Positions 12,001 through 21,690 of a stretch of DNA of 64,000 bases are shown piece by piece. Source of the DNA: Lotus japonicus (lineage: Eukaryota; Streptophyta; Magnoliopsida; Fabales; Fabaceae). Under the pieces are notes generated by a model, which was not told where the DNA came from, ran no database searches, and saw only the letters and a program-made list of their open reading frames with translations. The stretch covers positions 35,303,176-35,367,175 of the forward strand of contig NC_080046.1 in assembly GCF_012489685.1 (NCBI RefSeq), written 5' to 3'. The position numbers and the translations under genes were made by a program. Within the stretch, counting starts at the first letter, position 1; each line of letters opens with the position of its first letter.

Positions 12001-15000
12001 TAACTGAGGAATGCAGTGCTATTCTGCAGAAAGAAGCTTCCTCCTAAACTAAAAGATCCTGGTAGCTTCACAATATCTGTTGACATAGAAGGTCTAACTG
12101 TAGGAAGAGCTTTGTGTGATCTAGGTGCTAGTATTAATTTGATGCCTTTGACATGTTTGAAGGTTAGATATAGGAAAAGTCACCCCTACTATGATCTCTC
12201 TCCAGTTAGTTGATAGGTCACTTAAGACACCCTATGGAATAGTGGAGGATGTGTTAGTGCGAGTTGATAAATTTGTTTTCCCTGTAGACTTTGTGGTGTT
12301 AGATATGGAAGAAGACACTAGGGTCCCTCTCATTTTAGGTAGACCATTCCTAGCTACTGGGAGGGCATTAATAGATGTAGAATTGGGAACCATGGACCTT
12401 AGAGTAGCTGATGAGAGAGTGACATTTTCTGTGTGGAAGAATATGAAACACCCAAACAAGGAAGAAGATGTGTTTAGAGTCGAGGTAGTGGATGAGTTTG
12501 TGTGTAAGGAATTTATGAGAATCTCTATGAAGGATCCTTACGAGGCGGTGATCATGGAAGGAATAGAGTTAGATGATCTAGATTTTGAGGAAGAAGAGGT
12601 GAGTGCTGCCATAGGACAATTAGATTCCCTCAACCAATACCACCCTAGGAGGAATTTGATAGAGGAACTCCGTAGAGATGAGGAAAGTTCTGAAAAGAAA
12701 GATAAGGCTGAATTGAAACAATTACCCTCTACTCTCAAGTATGCCTATCTTGAGGAGGGTGAATCTAAACCTGTTATTATTAACAAGTCTCTTTCCCTTC
12801 TTGAAGAAGAGAAGTTGTTGCGTGTTATGAGAGAGCACAAGTCAGCTTTGGGTTGGACTATTGATGACATTAAGGGAATAAGCCCCACGATTTGCATGCA
12901 TAAAATTTTAATGGAAAATGAATATAAGCCTGTAGTCCAACCTCAAAGGAGACTTAATCCAACAATGAAAGAGGTGGTGAGGAAAGAGGTAATAAAATTA
13001 CTTGATGCGGGTATCATATACCCGATTTCTGATAGTGAATGGGTTAGTCCAGTTCAAGTGGTTCCTAAGAAAGGAGGAATCACTGTTGTTCAGAACGAGA
13101 ACAACGAATTGATCCCAACTAGACAAGTCACGGGATGGAGAGTTTGCATAGACTACCGGCGACTTAACTCAGCTACCCGGAAAGATCACTTCCCCCTCCC
13201 CTTTATTGATCAAATGCTTGAAAAGTTAGCTGGACATAAATATTATTGCTTTCTAGATGGTTATTCTGGATATAATCAAATTGTTGTTGCACCTGAAGAT
13301 CAAGAGAAGACTGATTTTACTTGTCCCTACGGGGGTGTTTGCTTATAGGAGAATGCCTTTTGGGCTTTGTAATGCTCCTGCAACTTTTCAACGATGTATG
13401 TTTGCTATTTTCTCTGATCTTATTGAACACTGCATTGAAATATTTATGGATGATTTTTCTGTGTTTGGTCCTACTTTTGATGCATGCTTGCATAACCTTA
13501 CTCTTGTATTGAAACGATGTCAAGAGACAAATTTAGTTTTGAATTGGGAAAAATGTCATTTTATGGTTAGAGATGGAATTGTTCTTGGCCATCGTGTCTC
13601 TGAAAAGGGGTTAGAAGTGGATAGAGCAAAATTGAAGTAATTGATAAACTCCCTCCCCCTTCTAATATAAAAGGTGTTAGAAGTTTTCTAGGTCATGCCG
13701 GTTTCTATAGACGTTTCATTAAAGATTTTTCAAAAATTGCTAAACCCATGACAAATCTACTTGAGAAAGATGCTCCATTCATATTTGATGAACATTGTGT
13801 TAGTGCTTTTAATTTGATTAAACAAAGACTTGTAACTACTCCTGTGATAGTTGCACCTGATTGGTCTTTACCTTTTGAAATAATGTGTGATGCGAGTGAT
13901 ATAGCTGTAGGAGCTGTGTTTGTGTCAAAAGAAAGAAAAAGTGTTGCATGCGATCTATTATGCTAGTAAGGTTTTAAATGAAGCACAAAGGAATTATACA
14001 ACCACTAAAAAAGAATTACTTGCTATTGTTTTTGCATGTGAAAAGTTTAGGTCATATGTGGTGGGCTCTAAAGTTATTGTTCATACTGACCACTCTGCCT
14101 TGAAGCATTTACTGTCTAAGCAGGACTCTAAACCCAGGTTGATAAGGTGGATCTTACTTCTGCAAGAGTTTGATCTGGAGATCAAAGATAAGAAAGGGAA
14201 GGACAATGGTGTTGCTGACCACTTGTCAAGAATTGAAGGCGGAGATTCCAACTTAATTCCTATTTTTGAGGAATTTCCATATGAGAAACTTTTTTCCCTT
14301 AACTCTTCTTCTTTACCTTGGTACACTAATTTTGCTAATTATAGAGCTGCTAGTGTGTTGCCACCTGATTTTACATGGCAACAAAAGAAGAAGTTTTTGC
14401 ATGATGTTAAATTTTATCTGTGGGAGGAACCTTTTTTGTTTAGGTGGTGTGCTGATGGAGTGATAAGGAAGTGTGTCCCTGAGGAGGAATTTGAAAATAT
14501 TTTGTGGCATTGCCATGGCTCTGAGTATGGGGGACATTTTAGTGGAGAGAGGACAGCAGCAAAGGTCCTCCAAAGTGGTTTTTATTGGCCTTCACTATTC
14601 AAAGATAGTAGGCAATTTGTTGAGAGGTGTGATAGGTGCCAAATAACTGGAAACATCTCTAGGAAGAATGAGATGCCCCTGAAAAATATTTTAGAAGTTG
14701 AAATTTTTGACGTGTGGGGTATCGATTTCATGGGACCTTTCCCAGCTTCCTATGGATGTCAGTACATTCTTGTGGCTGTAGACTATGTTTCTAAGTGGGT
14801 TGAAGCTTCCGCCCTCTCAACAAATGATGCCAAGGTTGTAGTGGCATTTCTAAAGAAAAATATTTTCACTAGATTTGGAGTTCCAAGGGCTATCATTAGT
14901 GACGGGGGGACACATTTTTGTAACAAAGCATTTGAATCCCTTTTAGAAAAATATGGTGTCAAGCACAAGGTTTCTACCCCCTATCACCCACAAACTAGTG

Positions 15001-15605
15001 GTCAAGTTGAAGTTTCAAATAGAGAGCTCAAAAGGATTTTAGAAAAGGTGGTTAGTTCGTCTCGTAAAGATTGGTCTAAGAAATTAGACGACACTTTATG
15101 GGCGTACCGAACTGCGTTCAAAACTCCTATTGGAACTTCTCCATTTCAACTAGTTTATGGGAAGTCATGTCACTTGCCAGTAGAACTTGAACATAAGGCT
15201 TATTGGGCGACAAAATGTCTGAATTTTGATTTAAAAGATGCTAGTGGTAAGAGACTCTTGCAATTAAATGAGTTAGATGAATTTAGGCTTCAAGCCTATG
15301 AGAGTTCTCGCATTTATAAGGAAAGGACTAAGAAGTGGCATGATAGTAAAATTGTGAGAAGAGAGTTTGTCCCTGGTCAACAAGTTTTACTTTATAACTC
15401 AAGGTTAAGATTATTTCCGGGAAAATTAAAGTCTCGTTGGTCGGGACCTTTCATTGTAAAGGAAGTATTCCCTCATGGAGCTGTTGAAATTGAAGAGCCA
15501 AGTTCTAAACGAGCTTTCACCGTGAATGGTCAAAGACTTAAGTTATATCATGGGGGTGAAATAGTTAGAGGAAAGACCACCTTGGGCTTAGCTTCTCCAA
15601 CGTAG
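12001..15605 (+). pseudogene. Athila-type pol (protease, RT, RNase H, integrase), frameshifted
   Basis: Protease is recognised by LCDLGASINLMP and VPLILGRPFLATGRALID, with a frameshift near 12190. Reverse transcriptase follows: WVSPVQVVPKKGG, WRVCIDYRRLN, FAYRRMPFGLCNAP and the active site FMDDFSVFG. Frameshifts lie near 13330, 13632 and 13920. RNase H shows [12 protein letters not shown], then [11 protein letters not shown] and VADHLSRI. Integrase has the HHCC region ([19 protein letters not shown]), then [15 protein letters not shown] and [15 protein letters not shown], and ends at TAG 15603-15605. There is no chromodomain and no env-like ORF behind it. The last 1.7 kb (13920-15605) is an intact frame, so decay is moderate. 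Confidence 0.9.
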
Positions 15606-17445
15606 ACATGCGGAACAAGAGTCTAACAAGGACTATAACATTGTGCTTCTTGGGAGACAACCCAAGCAAAAGTAGCATAGTAGAGTAAGTTTTATTTTAT
15701 TTTATTGGCATTTATGTTATTTTATTTTAGTATAGTATATTACAAGTATCATTAGTTGGAAAAAAATATAAAAAAAAACGAAAAAAAAATCAATTTCTGC
15801 ACTGAATTCGTGCAGTACCCTGTGCCCACGGTGCATTTGCACCAAAGTATTATATTATGGTATTTTTTGCACCAAATTAATGCAAATTCTAGAGTTTTGT
15901 GGCGCAATTACGCTAACAGTTAATTCAAAACAAAAGAAATCTTTGAGAATATATCTGAATGTTTTGAAAAGTTGGTTGTATCTTTTAAAAACAGTACAAA
16001 TCTGATTTACTTTACTAAGAGATAATTTAAATTAGAGATGAATCAGTTATACTGTTTTTATTTAACCCTCCTTTTGTTATGCCCTCTCACTCACGCCGCC
16101 TCACACGGATGTAGCGGGAGCAGACACTGATGATGATGATCCGAATGGATCAGATTGAGGGAGTTCTAAACCTTTTCTTTTATTTTATTCTTAGTATTAG
16201 TTTTTGAGTTTCATTTTTCTTAGTTGGAGTCTTGCATGATAGTCTAGTGTGTTAATTGAGTCTGCATCTGCCATGTAGTTTCTATTTTAGTTTATCTTGT
16301 TTGTGTGAAGTTGGAATTCTGGTTATTATCTCTCATATGCTTAACGTCTCAAGTGATTGTAACTCTAGCTAAATGCCTAATTTTCAAAAGTTTTCGATAT
16401 TCTTGCTCTGTGAAATTATTTGGACATGACATATTATTGAGAGAGATGAGTGAATTCTGGGTTTGAGTGATGAATCACTGGGTGGTGCTGAACTGAATTC
16501 ATTGGGGGTTCATTATTTTACCCCTTGTTTTTGCTGAGCGTCGAGTGTTCTCTTTATTCCTGACTTACCTGAACTTGTTTGGTTCTGCTCTGAAATGCAT
16601 GTTAAGGTGATAGTGGTGTGCTTGTGACTGGTATGAGATTCTTAGGCATTTTTCTGGCTTTCAGATATTGTTTCAATTAATCCTTAGTTGCCCAAGTTGA
16701 GCTTGATTGTGATATTTTCTTGGTCCCAAACTGAAACATCTTTGCAAACTGTTAAGTGATCTTAGCCATGAAAAGAGCAAAGCATAACATATGTGTGAAA
16801 AGGTTCCTTTTCTCTCCTCTTGCAAGTGAAAATGTACTCAAGTTGTTGAAAGATAAAAAGAAAAAAGAAAAAAAAGAGAAACAACAAAGAAAAAAAAACA
16901 AGAAAGAAGAAAAAGAACGAAAATGAGTACAAGGAGAGGGAAGAGAAGAACATTAAGTACTTTGGAAATAATTCTCTAAGTTATCAATGAAATAGATCAT
17001 CTAACTGTTTTGTTTTTTTTTTAGTGTGTAGCCTTGTGCGTTCCTTTCTTATCCTACCTGACGTTACACCTTAGCCTCATTGCAACCCTTATGAATCTCC
17101 TACTTGGTGCATAGCATACATTGTCTGATTTAATGTGATTGATTATCAGAACCGAGACATAGTACTTGTTTTGTCAGATGCACTAAATGATGGATAACGC
17201 ATACTTGCGTGGGTGAGTGTTTGATGTGAATTCTGCACAACACTACCCTAGTGTTTTCATCCTCTCTGATTCAGGTTTCTTATCATTTGATTCAGTATGT
17301 TCATGAACTAATTATCTTTGTGGAGCATGTGTATCTGTTTGTTACGTGTTTTGGCATTTTTCTTGGAGTTATTTTGTTCTGTGCTTGAGGACAAGCAACC
17401 TTAAGTTTACGCTTGAGGACAAGCTGTCGTTGAGTATAGGGGTGT
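15606..17445 (+). other. Non-coding 3' region of the Athila element
   Basis: About 1.8 kb between pol and the LTR with no convincing ORF. It holds an A/G-only-rich stretch (about 16855-16925) and T-rich runs. Some Athila elements have an env-like ORF in this place; none is visible here. The whole stretch is repeated nearly identically at 29650-31488. Confidence 0.75.
17383..17445 (+). repeat. Paired GCTTGAGGACAAGC motifs and polypurine tract before the LTR
   Basis: GCTTGAGGACAAGC, itself near-palindromic (CTTG...CAAG), occurs at 17383 and 17411. The tract TATAGGGGTG then leads into the LTR. This arrangement is repeated in the duplicate copy before 31489. The purine run probably primes plus-strand DNA synthesis. 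Confidence 0.6.
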
Positions 17446-18775
17446 TGATAACCCTAGGTTCTATGTGTCTTTAGTGTGGTAATTTGCATGTTTTGTTGAG
17501 TTTATTTGAGTGATTTCATTAGTTTTAGTTGGGTATTTGCATTATTTTAGTATTTTGTTATTTTAATTTGTCTTATTAGTTTTATGATATCTTTCTAGTT
17601 TTTGTTAGGATTTAAATGATTTTATTCTAGGATAAGATAAGTTTGATTTAGTTGTTATCTTATAATTATCTCTAATATGTTTTTATTTGCTTTGTTTTAG
17701 AGGAAGATTTGAAGGAAATCAAGAGAAGATTAAGATTTGGAGTGGCTGGAGATTTTGGCATCAAATCCGTGCAAAGTCAGCTTTTTTCTCGTGCAAATGC
17801 TTGAGGTTCATGGTTGCTGGATTTTTTTGCACGAAATCCCGCGCAATTCCTTCCTTGTTTCGCGCCATTTTCATGTTGTTCCTATCTGCCCGAATTTTCA
17901 TGCTATTTTCAGTGTTTTATGGCGCAATTGCGCCAAGCTCGGCTGGAAGGTTATAAAAACACGGTTTTAACCTAATTTTGAGGATCTTTTTGACGTTGAA
18001 ACATTTAGAGAGACCTTTGGAGGCAGAGCTTTGAATTCTCTAGGTTTCTTTACAGGTTTCTATTGATTTTTGATGTTTTGCTACCTTTTTCTTGAATTGT
18101 TTCCTATGACTATGAGGAACTAATCCTCTCTTGTACTGGGGATATGATGTAGTTTTCTCTAAACTATGTTTTGATACGTTTCAGTTATATATGAATGGTT
18201 ATTTTAGTTCATGAATTTCTTCTTTACTTCTATTGAATCCAATCGCAAAAGGGTTTCATGCCATCGTTTGCACAATTGGGAAATTGGTAGATGATAGGGA
18301 TCTAGGAAGAAATTGAATAAGGGTCTCTACACCTTAGGGATAAGGGTAGCAATTTATTTGTGTTTGCCTGAACATGAAATTGTATCTCTAGTTAATTAGG
18401 ATTAGGTACTAAGGAATTAGCTATCACTAATTAACTAGAAGGGGTGCTTGACTAAGGGATTAGCAAGTAAACATATAGGCTTAGCACCAGGAACAGATTT
18501 AACTAATTTCATATATAATTGTAGCGGGTAGAAACATAGCAAGGGTAAACGAAATCAATTCCCCGGTGCGCTTTTCTCTAAGTGATTTCAAATCAGTAAT
18601 TATCTTTTCCACGTTTTCTTGTTACTTCGTTCTATCAACCAACTAAACCCTCTTTTAATTTCGCTTTTCGTCCTTACAACGAGAATTTGGTAACATTAGA
18701 AGTAAACTATCACAATCCTTGTGTTCGATAATTAAAACCCCGGGCGAAACTGTACACTTGCAGTTTGGCATATCA
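17446..18775 (+). mobile_element. Athila 3' LTR, copy A
   Basis: Starts TGATAACCCTAGG after the polypurine tract. I place the end at GGCATATCA (18775) because it mirrors the start; the right limit is tentative since no second LTR of this insertion is present. A TATA box (TTATAAAAAC) is at 17951. The duplicate at 31489-32818 has the same 1330-bp length by these limits. Confidence 0.6.
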
Positions 18776-19082
18776 CTCAGCGGCCTCAAACTCCTACGCT
18801 GACCGCTCAGCGGTATGCAGAGGCCGCTCAGTGCCACCCCTTTCTCAGCAATCCACTCTTTTATTCAAATGAGCAAAACTTCTTCATTTCTTATCGGATT
18901 TGTGAAAATGATCACTCTATAGAAAGCTCTTAAGGTCTATTTTCATATGGACTAGGGTTTGAGTTGTTTCAATTCTTTGATATTCTCATTTATCTCTTGT
19001 ACTCTACATGTTTTTTAGTGACTGTAAGGCAGATTAACAGGTGAATCATGCAATTTGGCCTGAGGACAGTCCAATTCCCATG
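18776..19082. other. Sequence between the Athila LTR and SIRE element E1
   Basis: About 300 bp with repeated GCTCAGCGG / CCGCTCAG motifs at 18778-18832. No ORF or RNA gene recognised. It may be further Athila LTR or the host sequence it inserted into. It ends in CCATG (19078-19082), the likely 5-bp target site of E1. Confidence 0.4.
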
Positions 19083-20291
19083 TGAAGGTATGAAAAACGG
19101 TAGAAAGGGGGGGGTTTGAATAACGTTTTCAGTATAAAACTTCCACCTTAAAGATTTTGACAAATCTTTCGAGAACTTAAGTGCTAAAGATAAGAGATAG
19201 AAAAGCACACAAGGATTTTATCCTGGTTCACTTGATAAATCACTCAAGCTACTCCAGTCCACCCGTTAAGGTGATTTCTTCCTTCTTAGAATGAAGGCAA
19301 TCCACTAATCAGGTAAGAGTTACAACTGCACTTGAAACCTACAAGTGACTAACAATTACACTGACTTAGCTCACACTAAGATTCACTCTCTTAGTCTTCT
19401 CTAGGATCCGATCAGCCTTGATCTCCTAAAGGAACTAAACAAACTGTTTATCAAAGAATTGTTTACAAGAGATTTGCTTCTAAAAAGCTAATAGTAAACT
19501 CAATGAATTTTCAGATGAAAGAAAGCTTAGAAGAATTTAAGTTTGTCTTGCGCGTATGTGAATGCTTCTAGCCGTTTCTTTCAGTCTTCAGCCTCTTTAT
19601 ATACTCCAAGGATTAGGGTTGAGCGTTGCATGGGAAATGCTACCGTTGGAGGGCAGTTCTGGAAAATCCAGCTTCTGCTGTGTCTGAGACTGTTAGGTAG
19701 GTCGTCAGGAAGGTACAGTTGCTTTTGTACTTGGATAGCGACTTGACCTTTAAACCTAGGAGACTTCTGATCAGGGGAATGCTTCATGTTGGAACTTGTG
19801 AAGCCGGTTGATCAGAGTCAGAGGGAAAGCCCAGATCCTCTGACCATTGTTTCTTCTGGTTCTGAACTCAGAGGGAAGAACATGGTCTTCAAAGTATCTT
19901 GCTTCTGGACAACAGAATTTCACTAATCAGCTTCTAGATCTTCAGAGTCTTCTACACCATCAGAATATCTGAGCCTTCAGTGTTTCTTGGTTATCAGACT
20001 TTCTGGATCTTCAGAACTTCTAGTGACTGAGTCCACATCAGAGTTTGTATAACTTCAGAACTTCTGAAGCTTTTCCACTGTTCATACTGAACATGGTGAA
20101 TGCGAAAGCGTTGCTTGGGTTGCTCTTTATACACAGTGCTTCTGATTTGTGTGAGATTGAGTTGAGGTCAGAGCCTGTAAATAGCACACTCAGAAGAACA
20201 CGTTAGAGTACCACAATTGTTCATATCAAAAGGTTAACTTGTAATCATCAAAACATAGAGTTGTACTACTAGATCAAAACTTGATCTTACA
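19083..20291 (-). mobile_element. E1 3' LTR (1209 bp)
   Basis: On the minus strand it starts TGTAAGATCAAG and ends CATACCTTCA, the same termini as the LTRs of E2 and E3. The likely promoter is a TATATAAA-type box (minus strand GGAGTATATAAAGAGG, about 19595-19610). The flank CCATG at 19078-19082 is the probable target site. Confidence 0.9.
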
Positions 20292-20850
20292 ATCTCCCCC
20301 TTTTTGATGATGACAAAACTAAGATTTTTGATGAACAATTCTTAAACATTAAACTAAATTCACTCAGAGTTTAGAGATATAGAATAATACTTATCCTGAT
20401 GTGAATAGTTTATCTTGCTCATTCTGAATTCAAGTCACTGCTTGATTCTGAGCTTAGCTCCCCCTGAATCTAATACTTGATGAAAACGTTAGTAAAGTCT
20501 AGATTCTGAGCTAAATGATATAAGAGTTCAGAGTGAAAAACTTATGACATAGATGAAAATCGAGTAATCAAAGCGCATAAGTAATCAGAGTCACGGACAG
20601 GGTATCAGAGTCTTGGGTATCAGAGTCAACTAGAATCACTTCAGAAGAAGTGAAATGTATTCCTTGTATTTGCCCAGTGACACATCTATGGTCATGAAGG
20701 TGGAACTCTTAAATTCTCCAAAAGAAAAAATAAGTCACACTAACACATCTTACACATCAAAAACTGGGTGTACTCCCCCTTTTTGTCATAAGCAAAAAGC
20801 TTGGGGTGTGAAAAACTTAGCTTGAAGTACAAGGTACTCCCCCTTAGAGA
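20292..20850 (-). promoter_or_regulatory. Several polypurine tracts before the E1 3' LTR
   Basis: On the minus strand, AAAAAGGGGGAGAT abuts the LTR (20292-20305). Further G5-containing purine runs lie at about 20458 (CAGGGGGAGCT), 20773-20785 (AAAAAGGGGGAGTA) and 20834-20845 (AAGGGGGAGTA). Multiplied polypurine tracts are a known sirevirus trait. Between them TCAGAGT-type short motifs recur. Confidence 0.7.
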
Positions 20851-21032
20851 AGGTTTAAGTTTAAAGAAAATGAAAACTATGCAAGAATCAGAGTTAGGCG
20901 AAATAAATAGAAGAGTTAATGCAAGAGAAGAACGTTTACCACCGGTCAAGGAAGTACAGAGAAGGGTCAGTTACCAAGAACTTAACCTCGAGAAACCGAA
21001 GGAGCATTAACTTTCAGAGAGAAAGTGAAGGC

Positions 21033-21040
21033 TATATAAA
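21033..21040 (+). promoter_or_regulatory. TATA box of the antisense ORF in E1
   Basis: TATATAAA lies 62 bp before the ATG at 21095, on the strand opposite to the element's own genes. A TATA box at the same spacing is present in E2 and E3, so initiation around 21065 is likely. Confidence 0.55.
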
Positions 21041-21094
21041 GCGTTGGAGAGAGAGGTAAGCTTAACACCTCGAACAATTTTCAGTAAGGAAAAA

Positions 21095-21487
21095 ATGGCA
21101 TCATACATCGTAGCACTAGAAGAGCTGAGGAAGAAGGCCTTCGAGAAGGACTTGTTCCTGAACATCAGGCATCCAGAGGGTACAACGACCATCTCGGAGC
21201 TAACACGGACACTGCTGGAGGAGGACCTGCATCCAGAGTTGAAGAGATACCTGAGGGAATTTCTTGCCTTCGTGGAGGAGGTGCAAGAACTCAGCCGGCT
21301 TGAACTCAAGCTGCTGGAAGAAAAAGAGATTTTGGAAGAGAAGCTCAAGACTGCAGAAGAGATTCTGGAGAGGGATGAGCTAAAAGACAGGCTCAGCAAC
21401 ATCCAGTATGCACTGGAGCGTCTGGAGAAGGATAGGTCAGAGCAGCGCCAGGAGTGCAGAAGAATGAGGAGGGATCCTCCATTCTAG
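21095..21487 (+). CDS. Antisense coiled-coil ORF of E1 (130 aa)
   Basis: It begins MASYIVALEELRKKAFEKD and ends RRMRRDPPF. The open frame can be extended 17 codons upstream only by using TTG, and that would start at or before the probable transcription start, so I take the ATG. The protein is rich in E, K, L and R with long heptad-like stretches (about residues 35-120), i.e. mostly coiled coil. It has no signal peptide, membrane segment or known catalytic motif, and I recognise no family. It faces the accessory ORF tail to tail, about 200 bp apart. The copies in E2 and E3 are also exactly 130 aa: about 70% identity, no indels, mostly conservative changes. Function unknown. Confidence 0.7.
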   Translation: MASYIVALEELRKKAFEKDLFLNIRHPEGTTTISELTRTLLEEDLHPELKRYLREFLAFVEEVQELSRLELKLLEEKEILEEKLKTAEEILERDELKDRLSNIQYALERLEKDRSEQRQECRRMRRDPPF

Positions 21488-21690
21488 ACGTTTAGGGAAA
21501 GAATGTATGATGTAAACATAAAGAGATTATGAATAAAAAGATTTTTGCAAACATATGTGACAGAAAAAATATATATAGATATGCATAGATAATCACAAAC
21601 GAACAAAGTAGAATAAATAAGTAAAAGGAAACAGAAGTTAACAAAATAAAACAACGTTAAAGAAAAAGAAAAAACGAAGAGATCCTAAAA

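Noticed and set aside
16762..16953. 63-codon Phe/Ser-rich open frame on the minus strand (repeated at 30806)
   Set aside because: It is the reverse of an A/G-rich low-complexity run in the Athila non-coding tail.
21056..21084. Mini-intron in the leader of the antisense ORF (GTAAGC ... TTTTCAG)
   Set aside because: Only about 30 nt, well below the minimum for plant introns, although the motifs recur in E2/E3.
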